From the NCBI RefSeq assembly GCF_001592365.1, contig NZ_BCWU01000009.1, positions 1 through 64,000 on the forward strand: a DNA stretch of 64,000 nt. Direction: 5' to 3'. Positions within the stretch are counted from its first letter, which is position 1. Each line of letters opens with the position of its first letter. Below, piece by piece: positions 42,444 to 54,132 of the stretch. This DNA is from Gordonia hydrophobica NBRC 16057. Lineage in GTDB: Bacteria > Actinomycetota > Actinomycetes > Mycobacteriales > Mycobacteriaceae. Both the position numbers and the translations under genes were made by a program. The notes under the pieces were generated by a model. That model was not told the DNA's origin, did no database searches, and saw only the letters and a list, made by a program, of their open reading frames with translations.

Positions 42444-44045
42444 TCAGAGCGAGGTCGGTTCGTGTCGGAGTTCGCGGTCTGCCTGTAAGCGCATCGTCCG
42501 GTGGTCCAGTTTGCCGGTTGCCGTGTGCGGCAATGCGGTGACGAACAGGATGTGCCGCGGGTGGGCGTAGGCGGGGCCGTGAGCGAAGAAGAACTCTTTG
42601 ACGGCGTCTGCGGTGATGTCAGCTCCGTCTTCGAGCACCGCGAACGCCACCGGCACCTCTCCCTTGGTGTCGTGCGGCAGCGCCACGACTGCAACATCGC
42701 GGATCGCCGGGATCAGGGTGAGGACTGCTTCGACTTCAGCGGGATACACGTTCTCGCCGCCGACATTCATTCGGTCGTCGGCACGTCCACGGAAGTAGAA
42801 CCAGCCATCGGCGTCCCTGGTTCCGAGGTCGCCGGTGGCGAACCAACCGTCGGGTTTGAAGCGTTTGGCGTCTTCCTCGGGGCGGTTGTAGTAGCCGAGC
42901 GCCGTGCACATCGGATTGCGGATCCAGATCTCGCCGACGTCGTTGGTCGGCACGTCGTGCCCGGCGTCGTCGACGACCCGGATCTCGAATCCGGGCAGGG
43001 CCGGGCCGATACTGCCCGGCCGTGCGGGTGCGTGCAGCGGGGTCAGGGTGGCAGCGGGGCCGCACTCGGTCATTCCGTATCCTTCGACGAACCGCGCCGC
43101 GGGAAATGCGTCCGTCAACCGTGCAATGAGGCTCGGCGGCAACGGCGCCGAACCACAGGTGATCGTCCGCAGCGAGCTGTAGTCGCCGGCGGCCTGTTCC
43201 GCTTGTGAGGCCAACAGCTTGTACATCGCCGGCACGCCGGTAGAGAACGTGCACCGGTGCTCTTCGATCGCACGCAGCGTCTCGACGGGGTTGAACCCCG
43301 GCAGAACGAATGCGGATCCGCCCGTGTAGAGCGCAGGAAGCAGCCCGCATGCCGCAGCGTTCATGTGGAAGAGCGGCGTTGAGATCACGACGCGGTCGCC
43401 GGTGTTGAGGAAGAGGTTCTGGCTCAGCAGCTGCGCATCGCGGAGGAGCATGCGATGCGGGATCGCCACCCCCTTCGGGCGACCTGTGGTCCCGGAGGTG
43501 TACGGCAGCCAGGCGATGTCGTCGGGTGTGACGTCCGAGCTGACCCGCTCCGCCGACGACGCGGCCAGCCACGTTTCATAGTCGACGAGACCCTGCGTCC
43601 GACTGTCGGCTGCGGCAGCCACTCGCAATGGGAACTCGCGCGCGAGAATGCCTGCGAACGCGGCGGTGGCGCTACTGGCGAACAGCGCACTGGCAGCACT
43701 GTCTTCCAGGTGCTCGCGCATCTTCTCGAGGGGTAGGGTCGGGTTGACTGGCGCGGCGATCGCACCGGCCCGGATCACGCCGAGGGTGACCTCCACGAAC
43801 CGCAGATCGTTCTCCCACAGGATCAGAACACGATCCCCTTTGCCGAGGCCCGCGGCCCGGATACCGCTCGCCACGCGGTTGATGCGTTCATCGAGTTGAC
43901 GGTAGGTGAGGGTGAGTCCGTCTTGGAGCAGTGCGGGCTCGTCCGGATGAAAGTGCAGGCCGAAGTCGGTGATCTCGCCGAGATTCCCGGTGAATGTGGG
44001 GGTCTTCATGGCAGTACGTGCCTCTTTCTCGAGCGTGCTGCTCAT
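42444..44045 (-). CDS. Acyl-CoA synthetase (AMP-binding ligase)
   Basis: ANL-superfamily ligase of 533 aa that activates a carboxylic acid to its CoA ester via an acyl-adenylate. P-loop YTSGTTGRPKGVAI near residue 190, EGYGMTECGPAATLTP near 320, GWFATGDLG near 405, and the catalytic Lys region ending TATGKLDHR near 515 are all present. The start at 44045 overlaps the ketosynthase stop (ATGA); an ATG at 44009 is the alternative. Probably the entry enzyme for the acid brought in by the Liv-type importer. Confidence 0.9.
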   Translation of the reverse strand: MSSTLEKEARTAMKTPTFTGNLGEITDFGLHFHPDEPALLQDGLTLTYRQLDERINRVASGIRAAGLGKGDRVLILWENDLRFVEVTLGVIRAGAIAAPVNPTLPLEKMREHLEDSAASALFASSATAAFAGILAREFPLRVAAAADSRTQGLVDYETWLAASSAERVSSDVTPDDIAWLPYTSGTTGRPKGVAIPHRMLLRDAQLLSQNLFLNTGDRVVISTPLFHMNAAACGLLPALYTGGSAFVLPGFNPVETLRAIEEHRCTFSTGVPAMYKLLASQAEQAAGDYSSLRTITCGSAPLPPSLIARLTDAFPAARFVEGYGMTECGPAATLTPLHAPARPGSIGPALPGFEIRVVDDAGHDVPTNDVGEIWIRNPMCTALGYYNRPEEDAKRFKPDGWFATGDLGTRDADGWFYFRGRADDRMNVGGENVYPAEVEAVLTLIPAIRDVAVVALPHDTKGEVPVAFAVLEDGADITADAVKEFFFAHGPAYAHPRHILFVTALPHTATGKLDHRTMRLQADRELRHEPTSL

Positions 44046-45259
44046 CGTCCTGAGATCACGAGCGAAGCGTTCTGGCCGGCGAACCCGAAGGCATTCACCT
44101 GCACGGCGTCCAGCTGAAGCGGCAGCGGTTCGCCGAGCGGGACCTGGAACTCGATGTTCGGGTCGAGGTCGGTGGTCGAGGCGGTCGGTGACAGCGATTG
44201 CTTGTCGATGGCATGCAGGCCGGCCATCACGCCCATGACGCCTGCGGCTCCGGCGGTGTGGCCGACGTGGCCCTTGATGGACGTCGTCGCTACCTCGGTT
44301 CCAGCGAACACCTGGTTGATAGCCGCGATTTCCGCGCTGTCACCGACCGGGGTGCCGGTGCCGTGCGCGATGACGGCGCCGACGTCGTGAGCGGTCAGGC
44401 CGGCTTGGCGCTGCGCCGCCTGCATGGCCGCCACCTCCCATTCACCGCTGGGGTCGGGCGACGACGGGTGGTATGCGTCGGACAGCGATCCGTATCCGCG
44501 GATCATCCCATCGATGCGTGCGTCCCGAGATCGGGCGTGATCCAGCCGTTCGAGGACAACGACACCGGCGCCGTCACCACCCAGCACGCCCTTGCGATTG
44601 ACGTCGAACGGACGGCACACCATGGTCGGTTCAGTCACATCGAGCGGGGTCATTCCGAACTGCGCTGCGCCTAAACCACTCACCTTGGCCTGCCCGTTGT
44701 CCGTGCCCCCGGCGATGGCCACGTCGACGATGCCGGCCTCGATCATCTGTGCGGCCATACCGATGGCATCGAGAGAGGAGGCACACGCGGTGGAGACTGT
44801 CAGCAACGGGCCGTGCAGCTTCCATCGCAACGCGATCTGGCCGGCTGCCATGTTCGGCCAGGCCATCAACTGCAGCTTGCGCGGAACTGCATCGAATCCA
44901 CCGGTCTGGTACCCGTGCTGAGCGTCGTACAACGTCGCCGCTCCCGCCATCGACGTTCCCATGATGACGGCGGTACGCAACGGTGGGAGTTCGTCGATTC
45001 CGGAGTCCTTCACCGCTTCGACCGCCGCAGCAACGGCGAGCTGAGCAAAGCGGTCGGTGCCGCGCACGGTCCGGTCGTCCATCCATGACGCTGGATCGAA
45101 GTCGTCGACGAGCGCGGCGAAGAGGTTCCCGCCCGTCTCGTCAGACCAGGGCATTCTTGCGGCGGCGACGCGCGCCTCGTCGAGGCCACGAGAGAAATCT
45201 GGGAGTGTCATCCCCAGACTCGAAATCACTCCCTGTCCGGTGATCGCAACGTTCTTCAT
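44042..45259 (-). CDS. Beta-ketoacyl synthase (FabF/KAS II-like)
   Basis: Condensing enzyme of 405 aa. The full Cys-His-His triad is visible: STACASSLDAIG near residue 160, AHGTGTPVGDSAEI near 300 and KGHVGHTAGAAG near 335. It would catalyse decarboxylative Claisen condensation of an acyl thioester. Start at 45259 (AGG seven bases upstream). It heads the operon, directly behind the promoter at 45307-45335. A ketosynthase without acyl carrier protein or acyltransferase in the same operon is unusual; it may use CoA esters or the housekeeping ACP. Confidence 0.88.
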   Translation of the reverse strand: MKNVAITGQGVISSLGMTLPDFSRGLDEARVAAARMPWSDETGGNLFAALVDDFDPASWMDDRTVRGTDRFAQLAVAAAVEAVKDSGIDELPPLRTAVIMGTSMAGAATLYDAQHGYQTGGFDAVPRKLQLMAWPNMAAGQIALRWKLHGPLLTVSTACASSLDAIGMAAQMIEAGIVDVAIAGGTDNGQAKVSGLGAAQFGMTPLDVTEPTMVCRPFDVNRKGVLGGDGAGVVVLERLDHARSRDARIDGMIRGYGSLSDAYHPSSPDPSGEWEVAAMQAAQRQAGLTAHDVGAVIAHGTGTPVGDSAEIAAINQVFAGTEVATTSIKGHVGHTAGAAGVMGVMAGLHAIDKQSLSPTASTTDLDPNIEFQVPLGEPLPLQLDAVQVNAFGFAGQNASLVISGR

Positions 45260-45306
45260 GTGGGACCTCGCGCTTTCTGCATGCCGTGTGATGACCAACA
45301 CACGCA

Positions 45307-45335
45307 ACGCTAGGCAAAAGTGACACCGATGTCAA
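45307..45335 (-). promoter_or_regulatory. Sigma-70-type promoter of the acyl-CoA operon
   Basis: On the minus strand TTGACA (45330-45335) and TAGCGT (45307-45312) are separated by exactly 17 bases. They lie about 50 bases before the ketosynthase start. Confidence 0.6.
45321..45334. promoter_or_regulatory. Operator dyad overlapping the operon promoter
   Basis: TGACACCGATGTCA (TGACA-4-TGTCA) overlaps the -35 element of the ketosynthase promoter. It is the best candidate binding site for one of the two flanking TetR proteins, placed to block polymerase. Confidence 0.5.
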
Positions 45336-45447
45336 GATCACTTCTTGTCAACTGCCGGGACGGCCGTGAGACCACTGGTCACGCGGGTCAAAAATAGCGT
45401 CTACGCAGGGCTAACGGGCGCAGCAATCCACCCCGGAATATGTGCGG

Positions 45448-46119
45448 TCAGCCGCGAGGGGCCTCTGACACGAGGCCGATACCGCGACACCAGATGTCGG
45501 TGACAGTGCGCGTCGCTGTGTCGAGATCAACCGCATCCGGCCCGTGCCGAAACACACGAATCGAGTACTGCATGATCATGGCGTTGAGCGCTTGCGCCGC
45601 GTAGGACGGGTCGATGTCCGCAAAGATCTCACCACGGTCGAGCAACGTCCGCAGAAACCGCTCTGTTCGCTCGACATTGAATTCAATGAGCCCTTCGAGG
45701 AGGTCATCGAGCTCCTGGTGGACGGCGGCGGCTTCGACCCACGACTCCATCAGTCGGAAGTGCCGGGCATATCCCTCGAGATAGGCCCTGTTGGACGCCT
45801 CGACCGCGCCGCGTGCAGTCCGAGGCGCGGCCTCCAACGCCACGCGAGCAGCCTCTTCCACCGAGCGCTGCTGCTCCTCGATGACGGCCAGCAACGCAGC
45901 TTCTTTAGACGGAAAATACGTATAGAAGGTGCCGTACGCCGCGCCGGCTTCCTTGACGATGTCCGAGATCCGTGACGACAGAAAGCCGTCGCGCTCAAAC
46001 ACCACACGTGCGGCAACGATCAGCCTGGCGCGCGTGCGGATTCCCTTCTCGCTCAGTTCGTCGAGCGACTTCGCGGTGCGCGCCGCCGCTGAAGCATGGA
46101 TGCTGGTGTCGCGCGGCAT
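45448..46119 (-). CDS. TetR-family regulator upstream of the acyl-CoA operon
   Basis: Regulator of 223 aa with the helix-turn-helix FLSSRISDIVKEAGAAYGTFYTYFPSKEAAL (residues about 45-75) and a helical ligand domain (VEASNRAYLEGYARHFRLMESWVEAAA). GAGGGA precedes the ATG. It is related to the TetR protein at the other end of the operon. Transcribed in the same direction as the operon and located just before it, so it may repress it through the dyad at 45321-45334, perhaps in response to a CoA ester. Confidence 0.85.
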   Translation of the reverse strand: MPRDTSIHASAAARTAKSLDELSEKGIRTRARLIVAARVVFERDGFLSSRISDIVKEAGAAYGTFYTYFPSKEAALLAVIEEQQRSVEEAARVALEAAPRTARGAVEASNRAYLEGYARHFRLMESWVEAAAVHQELDDLLEGLIEFNVERTERFLRTLLDRGEIFADIDPSYAAQALNAMIMQYSIRVFRHGPDAVDLDTATRTVTDIWCRGIGLVSEAPRG

Positions 46120-46232
46120 GACGTCCCTCGGAGCCTGTGATAGTTCACCGCAGTGTGCACCCGGACGGGCACCTGCTCCGATGGATGCTACCCCAGGCCA
46201 TTCACGACACTAGACATCCAGGTCACCACCTA

Positions 46233-49082
<2,850 letters not shown>

Positions 49083-49094
<12 letters not shown>

Positions 49095-49117
49095 CGGGTC
49101 GTTCCGTCACGGCGCAC
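49083..49117. terminator. Bidirectional terminator between convergent genes
   Basis: GTGCGCCGGTGACGG pairs with CCGTCACGGCGCAC (one bulged base) around a six-base loop. The stem contains the stop codon of the GDSL gene and the last codons of the convergent NTF2-like gene. Confidence 0.65.
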
Positions 49118-49562
49118 CGGAAGGTGTTCCCAGAGTTCGCGTTTGACGATCTACTCCCTGGTGCGCCTGCATCCACGCCACCGCATTCGCCTGAATGTCC
49201 GCGAAGCGCGCGCCCATGGCGGCAGAGAGAGCCTGAGCAGCCTTGAGCGGCCGGACCATCACCATGAAGTCGACGATCTTGCCGTCCTCATTCAGCGTGA
49301 GAAAGTCACAGCCGGTCACCGCCCAGCCGTCGACGGTGGCGGTGAAGACGTAGGCGTGCTCGCGACCGCCGTCGTCGTGGATCTCGCGGACGTACTGGAA
49401 GTCGTCGAAGACCTCGACCACCGCCCGCAGGATGGAGATGGTGATGGCTTTGCCGGGATACGGCTTGTGCGCCACCGGGCTGGTGAACACCACATCGTCG
49501 GCGAGCATGTCCTCGACCGCGTCGAGATCCTTGGCGACGACCGCCTGACTGAACGTGACCAC
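49107..49562 (-). CDS. SnoaL/NTF2-like family protein
   Basis: Protein of 151 aa with the cone-shaped NTF2-like fold: opening helix FSQAVVAKDLDAVEDMLADDVVF, VAHKPYPGKAITISILRAVVEVF, then strands VFTATVDGWAVTGCDFLTLNEDGKIVDF. Members are small isomerases, hydrolases or ligand-binding proteins. GTG start with GGAGG a few bases upstream. It is divergent from the PadR gene, and its promoter carries one of the three shared 20-bp motifs (49573-49592). Confidence 0.82.
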   Translation of the reverse strand: MVTFSQAVVAKDLDAVEDMLADDVVFTSPVAHKPYPGKAITISILRAVVEVFDDFQYVREIHDDGGREHAYVFTATVDGWAVTGCDFLTLNEDGKIVDFMVMVRPLKAAQALSAAMGARFADIQANAVAWMQAHQGVDRQTRTLGTPSGAP

Positions 49563-49572
49563 GATTCCTCCA

Positions 49573-49592
49573 TAGTCAATTTGTTTACTAGT
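49573..49592 (-). promoter_or_regulatory. PadR-regulon motif upstream of the NTF2-like gene
   Basis: TAGTCAATTTGTTTACTAGT. It aligns base for base with 49640-49659 and 46247-46266 to give TAnTnAATTTGTnnAnTAnT. Confidence 0.6.
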
Positions 49593-49639
49593 GGACGAAA
49601 CGATCCTATGGCGCGGCTCACTCGCTGTCTAGATGTGAT

Positions 49640-49659
49640 TATTCAATTTGTGGATTAGT
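49640..49659 (+). promoter_or_regulatory. PadR-regulon motif upstream of the PadR gene
   Basis: TATTCAATTTGTGGATTAGT ends 18 bases before the PadR start codon, consistent with autorepression. Same consensus as the other two sites. Confidence 0.6.
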
Positions 49660-49677
49660 CGCAGTAGGATCGAGACC

Positions 49678-50250
49678 ATGGCACTGCGCGATGCGATTCT
49701 GGCCGCCCTGGCCAATGAGGAAGCCTCCGGATACGACTTGGCCAAGGCGTTCGACGTGACCGTCGCCAACTACTGGACCGCAACCCCCCAGCAGATGTAC
49801 AGGGAGCTCGACAAGCTCGACGCCGCCGGTCTGGTGGAGGGGCGGGTGGTGCGCCAGGCCAAACGACCCGACAAACGCATCTTCTCCCTCACCGACGCCG
49901 GTCGCGACGCGCTGCACGAGTACACCTGCAGCGAACCCAAACCCACCGCCATCCGGGACGAGCTGCTGGTGCAGGTGGAGGCACTCGACTCCGGCGACCC
50001 GGGAGCGGTTCGAGAGAACGTGGTGCGCAAGAAGATCGCCGCGCAGACCAAGCTCGCGCACTATCACCGGACCCGCGACTACCTCCTCGACGGCCGCACC
50101 GAAGAGCAGCATCTCGCCGAGAGCCCCCGCGTCGGGCCGTACCTGACCCTGCGCCGCGGAATCCTGTTCGAGGAGGAGAACATCGCGTGGTGCGACTTCG
50201 TGCTGGAGACACTCGACGCCCGCTCCCCGGAGAGCCGATCGGCAGGATGA
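49678..50250 (+). CDS. PadR-family transcriptional regulator
   Basis: Regulator of 190 aa. N-terminal winged helix typical of PadR (ILAALANEEASGYDLAKAFDV, then WTATPQQMYRELDKLDAAGLVEGRVV with KRIFSLTDAGRDAL), and a C-terminal helical Vir_C-like dimerisation part (HYHRTRDYLLDG). AGGA precedes the ATG at 49678. PadR proteins usually repress and respond to phenolic acids or other small ligands; here the shared motif sites suggest it controls itself, the NTF2-like gene and the FadH-GDSL operon. Confidence 0.9.
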   Translation: MALRDAILAALANEEASGYDLAKAFDVTVANYWTATPQQMYRELDKLDAAGLVEGRVVRQAKRPDKRIFSLTDAGRDALHEYTCSEPKPTAIRDELLVQVEALDSGDPGAVRENVVRKKIAAQTKLAHYHRTRDYLLDGRTEEQHLAESPRVGPYLTLRRGILFEEENIAWCDFVLETLDARSPESRSAG

Positions 50251-50257
50251 GCCCGAC

Positions 50258-50767
50258 TCAGCGCCCCGCCCACATCGGAATCGGATCATCGGGGTGGTCG
50301 ACGACGTAGAACGGCCGCGCGCGGTCGACGACCACGGTGCGCGGAACCACGGTCACGGCGTCGACGGTGCGACCACCGTCGACGATCCGGACGGTGACGA
50401 TCGACGCATCGGCGAGAGGAGCGCGAGGCGTCGCGGACCGGGAAGCGTCGCCGATCGTCTCGAGCGTGAGCCCGGAGTCCACGATGTCGACGACGGTCGA
50501 CTCCCGGACCGGAACACCGCCGGCGACCAGTGCCCGCGCCTGTTCGTGGCGCCGCGCGGCGGTCATCGCGGTGCGCTCCAAGACGGTTCGAGCGTCGTGC
50601 GCGGACGGTTTCAGCATGCCGCTCAGGATCCCGCGGGTGAAGCGCTCGTACCTCGTGAGCTCGCCCTCGGTGTCGAGTTCCGCCCGGCCGAACTCCCACT
50701 GTTTCGCCAGCGACCCGCCTTCGGTCGGCGTTCTCCAGTAGTACCGATGTTCCGGCAGGTACCGCAT
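50258..50767 (-). CDS. Hypothetical protein
   Basis: Protein of 169 aa that I do not recognise. It starts MRYLPEHRYYWRTPTEGGSL, has an amphipathic helix in the middle (AMTAARRHEQARALVAGG) and a beta-rich second half with repeated valines (TVVDIVDSGLTLETIGD, FYVVDHPDDPIPMW). No signal or membrane segment. AAGG seven bases before the ATG supports the start. It converges on the PadR gene with a seven-base gap. Codon pattern matches its neighbours, so it is likely real. Confidence 0.6.
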   Translation of the reverse strand: MRYLPEHRYYWRTPTEGGSLAKQWEFGRAELDTEGELTRYERFTRGILSGMLKPSAHDARTVLERTAMTAARRHEQARALVAGGVPVRESTVVDIVDSGLTLETIGDASRSATPRAPLADASIVTVRIVDGGRTVDAVTVVPRTVVVDRARPFYVVDHPDDPIPMWAGR

Positions 50768-50856
50768 CACGCACCCTTCGCAGCCCCCTGCCCCACATCG
50801 TCGCACTGAACGAACCGCCGCGCGCGACGAGCGCGCGACGGCCCGACCGGCGCCTG

Positions 50857-51897
50857 CTACAGCGTCGCCGTATCGATGACGAAGCGGTAGCGCACGTCGC
50901 TGGCCAGCACGCGCTCGTAGGCGTCGTTGATCTGGTCCGCGCCGATGAGTTCGACCTCCGGGGCGATGCCGTGCTCGGCGCAGAAGTCGAGCATGTCCTG
51001 GGTCTCGGCGATGCCGCCGATGCTCGAACCCGCAAACGAGCGGCGGTTGGTGAACAGCGAGAACAACCGCAGCGCAACCGGTTCGGCCGGCGCACCGACG
51101 TTGACCCACACGCCGTCGAGGCGCAGCAGTGAGACGAAGCGGTCGAAGTCGAGCGGGGCGCTGACGGTGTTGATGACCAGATCGAAGGTGCTGTGCAGCG
51201 TCGTGAACGTCTCCGGATCACTGGTGGCGTAGTAATGCTGTGCACCGAACCGCAGGCCGTCGTCCTTCTTCGACAGCCCCTGCGACAGGACGGTCACCTC
51301 GGCGCCCATCGCTGCCGCGATCTTCACCGCCATATGTCCCAGACCACCCATGCCCACCACGGCGACCTTCTTGCCCGGTCCCGCATTCCAGTGCGCGAGA
51401 GGCGAATACGTGGTGATGCCCGCACAGAGCAACGGGGCGGCGGCCGTGTACGGGATCGACTCCGGCACCCGCAGGACGAAGTCCTTGTCGACGACGACGT
51501 GCGTCGAGTAGCCGCCCTGCGTGATGGTGCCGTCCCGGTCGACGGACGCGTAGGTCCCGGTGTTGCCCTCGAGGCAGTACTGCTCCATACCCGCGGCGCA
51601 GTTCTCGCACTGACGGCACGAGTTGACCATGCACCCGACGCCCACCCGGTCGCCGACCGCGAAGGCAGTGACGTTGGCGCCGACCTCGGCGACCTCGCCC
51701 ACGATCTCGTGTCCGACGACCTGCGGGAAGGTGATCTCACCCCACTCCTCGCGGACCGTGTGGATGTCCGAGTGACAGATTCCGGCGTAGCGGATCGCGA
51801 TCAGCACGTCGTCGGCGCCGACGTCGCGGCGTTCGATGGTGGTGGGGACGAGCGGGTCGGTGGCGGACGTGGCGGCATACGCCTTGACAGTCAGCAA
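50857..51897 (-). CDS. Zinc-dependent alcohol dehydrogenase (YahK/CAD-like)
   Basis: MDR-family NADP(H)-dependent aldehyde reductase/alcohol dehydrogenase of 346 aa. Catalytic zinc ligands lie in GICHSDIH near residue 37 and GHEIVGEV near 60; the structural zinc cysteines lie in [17 protein letters not shown] near 92. The cofactor loop is [15 protein letters not shown] near 173. The start is a TTG at 51897 with AGGAG six bases upstream; the family consistently begins at this point (TVKAYAA). Reduces aldehydes such as cinnamyl or long-chain aldehydes in known relatives. Confidence 0.9.
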   Translation of the reverse strand: MLTVKAYAATSATDPLVPTTIERRDVGADDVLIAIRYAGICHSDIHTVREEWGEITFPQVVGHEIVGEVAEVGANVTAFAVGDRVGVGCMVNSCRQCENCAAGMEQYCLEGNTGTYASVDRDGTITQGGYSTHVVVDKDFVLRVPESIPYTAAAPLLCAGITTYSPLAHWNAGPGKKVAVVGMGGLGHMAVKIAAAMGAEVTVLSQGLSKKDDGLRFGAQHYYATSDPETFTTLHSTFDLVINTVSAPLDFDRFVSLLRLDGVWVNVGAPAEPVALRLFSLFTNRRSFAGSSIGGIAETQDMLDFCAEHGIAPEVELIGADQINDAYERVLASDVRYRFVIDTATL

Positions 51898-52147
51898 GGA
51901 AATCTCCTGGGGCAACTGATCGTGAGTGGGAACGGGGCGTCGATGGCGGCTCTGGCAGTGCCGACGTTGTTCAGCGACGGCCCTCCCTCCATCGTAGTGA
52001 TGTGTCCGACCGACGCGGCTGGAGAGCGCACCGCCGGCGGTCGGATCGCCAAACCTGACGAACGACGCGAGTTTGACTTCCATGACGACTGCTGAAGACA
52101 GTAGAAGCACCTAAGAACAGGTTCCAGTCCGCGAGCGGGCCGGAGAC

Positions 52148-52166
52148 CCGGGAGAGGTTCTCCCGG
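52148..52166 (+). promoter_or_regulatory. Leader hairpin before the flavin monooxygenase gene
   Basis: CCGGGAGA-GGT-TCTCCCGG is a perfect 8-bp stem ending 15 bases before the start codon and just upstream of the ribosome site. It could modulate translation. I could not match it to a known riboswitch. Confidence 0.4.
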
Positions 52167-52181
52167 TTTGGAAAGGTAATA

Positions 52182-53558
52182 GTGCAGCAGCGGAAGAGGA
52201 TCGCAATCATTGGCGCGGGGCCGAGCGGCATGGCCGCCCTGCGAGCATTCAAGGCGGCGGAGTCCAGCGGCGCGGAGGTGCCCGACGTCGTCTGCTACGA
52301 GAAGCAGGACGATTGGGGCGGTCAGTGGAACTACACGTGGCGCACCGGCACTGATCGGAACGGGGAGCCGGTGCATTCGAGCATGTACCGCAACCTGTGG
52401 TCCAACGGGCCGAAGGAGGCCCTCGAGTTCGCCGAGTACACGTTCGATCACCATTTCGGCCGTCCGATCTCGTCGTATCCGCCCCGCGAAGTGCTCTGGG
52501 ACTACATCAACGGCCGCGCCATGGAGTCCGGCGTCAAGGAGTCGGTCCGGTTCGCTCACGCGGTGCGTCGCGTGGAGTTCGACGAGCCCGCTGAGCGCTT
52601 CACCGTCACTGTCGACGACCTGCGCCGCAAGACGACGCTGACCGAGGTGTTCGACGAGATCATCGTCGCGACCGGCCACTTCACCTTCCCGAACGTTCCC
52701 GACTTCGACGGTATCGAGACATTCCCCGGCGAGGTGATCCACGCCCACGAGTTCCGCGGCGCGGAACGATTCGCCGACAAGCGCCTCCTGCTGATCGGCG
52801 GTTCGTACTCCGCCGAGGACATCGGCATCCAGTCGCACAAGATGGGCGCTCGCCAGGTCACCATGAGTTACCGGTCGGGGCCGCAGGGCTTCGCCTGGCC
52901 CGCCGGGGTCGACGAGGTCCCGCAGGTGCAACGCTTCGACGGCTCAGTCGCCCACTTCGTCGACGGACAGTCGCGGGAGTTCGACGCCGTCGTGCTGTGC
53001 ACCGGCTACCTGCACCACTACCCGTTCCTGCCGCACGACTCGCGGATCGACTCCCCCAACAACCTGTACCCCGACGGGCTGTACCGGGGTGTCACCTGGC
53101 AACGGAATCCGCGTCTGCACTACCTCGGCGCCCAGGATCAGTGGTTCACGTTCAACATGTTCGACGCGCAGGCGTGGTTCGTCCGCGATGTGATCCTGCA
53201 GCGCTTCACGCTGCCCGACGCCGAGGCACGGCAAGCGCACATCGACGAGTGGAAGCGCAAGTACGCAGCGGTCGTCGACGACGACGCCGCCGTCCGCTTC
53301 CAGGGCGACTACATCCGCGACCTCATCGAGCTCACCGACTACCCGATGTTCGACCTCGACGAGGTGGTCGAGACCTTCCTCGCCTGGAAGGCCGACAAGA
53401 AGGTCGACATCCTGACCTACCGCGACAAGGTGTACCGTTCGGTGATGACCGGGACGATGGCCGCGGTCCATCACACGGCGTGGATGGACGAGCTCGACGA
53501 CTCGCGAGAACGCTACCTCTCGACACCGGTGGGCGTAGGTGCTCAGCCGCCTCGCTGA
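52182..53558 (+). CDS. Flavin-containing monooxygenase (trimethylamine monooxygenase-like)
   Basis: FAD/NADPH monooxygenase of 458 aa. FAD motif IAIIGAGPSGMAALRAF at residue 7, the FMO region KQDDWGGQWNYTWRTG near 42, MYRNLWSNGPKEALEF near 68, and NADPH motif LLIGGSYSAEDIGIQ near 203 are characteristic of the bacterial Tmm group that oxidises trimethylamine and other soft nucleophiles. GTG start with GGAAAGG upstream. No trimethylamine transport or TMAO demethylase genes are near, so the substrate stays open. Confidence 0.87.
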   Translation: MQQRKRIAIIGAGPSGMAALRAFKAAESSGAEVPDVVCYEKQDDWGGQWNYTWRTGTDRNGEPVHSSMYRNLWSNGPKEALEFAEYTFDHHFGRPISSYPPREVLWDYINGRAMESGVKESVRFAHAVRRVEFDEPAERFTVTVDDLRRKTTLTEVFDEIIVATGHFTFPNVPDFDGIETFPGEVIHAHEFRGAERFADKRLLLIGGSYSAEDIGIQSHKMGARQVTMSYRSGPQGFAWPAGVDEVPQVQRFDGSVAHFVDGQSREFDAVVLCTGYLHHYPFLPHDSRIDSPNNLYPDGLYRGVTWQRNPRLHYLGAQDQWFTFNMFDAQAWFVRDVILQRFTLPDAEARQAHIDEWKRKYAAVVDDDAAVRFQGDYIRDLIELTDYPMFDLDEVVETFLAWKADKKVDILTYRDKVYRSVMTGTMAAVHHTAWMDELDDSRERYLSTPVGVGAQPPR

Positions 53559-54132
53559 CATCCGCAGCCTGCTGCCCACCGACCAGCAGATCGCCGACTG
53601 GACGGCCGCGGCGCGCACTCCCCGAACTCGGGCACGTATCCGGCGGTGGTCGCGCGCCGAGGCCATCGGTCTGGCGATCCTGCTGGCGGGCCTCGCGCTG
53701 TCGATCCTGGGGCCGTTCGCGTCCATCGCCGTCGCCGTCTGGTCAGTCGTCTCCGACAATCGCAGCGGACATCTGTACTGGTGGATCTGGGGAATCGCAC
53801 TCGGGGTCACGGCGCTCGGGGCCGTGGCCTTCGCCACGGCGATGGCCCTGCGGCAGCGGGCATGTTTCGCCGACGGCCACGTCACCGTCGGGACGGTGGA
53901 CCGGGCGATCGAGCATCCGGGCAGCGGCGACGACCTGACTTGGTTCGATCTGCGGATCAGCGCCGTACTCGCTGACGGGATCACGTTGCACCGCAGACTG
54001 CATCTCGAGGGTCAGGACCTCGGCCGCCGGGTAGGAAGGCCGATCCGTTTCCGGCACAACAGTCTCCGCACCGACGCGCTCGACGACGTGCACTTGGCCG
54101 GCTGGCCGGCCGGGGACGGGAAACGATCGTGA
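53539..54132 (+). CDS. Membrane protein, first of two tandem paralogues
   Basis: Protein of 197 aa with an N-terminal soluble helix, two transmembrane helices (about 43-68 and 80-102) and a C-terminal domain ending RPIRFRHNSLRTDALDDVHLAGWP. It shares its layout, an RTRARIRRWSR segment and this C-terminal motif with the next gene. GTG start lies inside the monooxygenase gene (20-base overlap), so it is translated as part of that operon. Family unknown to me. Confidence 0.7.
   Translation: MLSRLADIRSLLPTDQQIADWTAAARTPRTRARIRRWSRAEAIGLAILLAGLALSILGPFASIAVAVWSVVSDNRSGHLYWWIWGIALGVTALGAVAFATAMALRQRACFADGHVTVGTVDRAIEHPGSGDDLTWFDLRISAVLADGITLHRRLHLEGQDLGRRVGRPIRFRHNSLRTDALDDVHLAGWPAGDGKRS

Noticed and set aside
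52097-52181. Glycine-type riboswitch before the flavin monooxygenase gene
   Set aside because: A GGAGAG-like piece is present, but the rest of the conserved glycine aptamer is missing.
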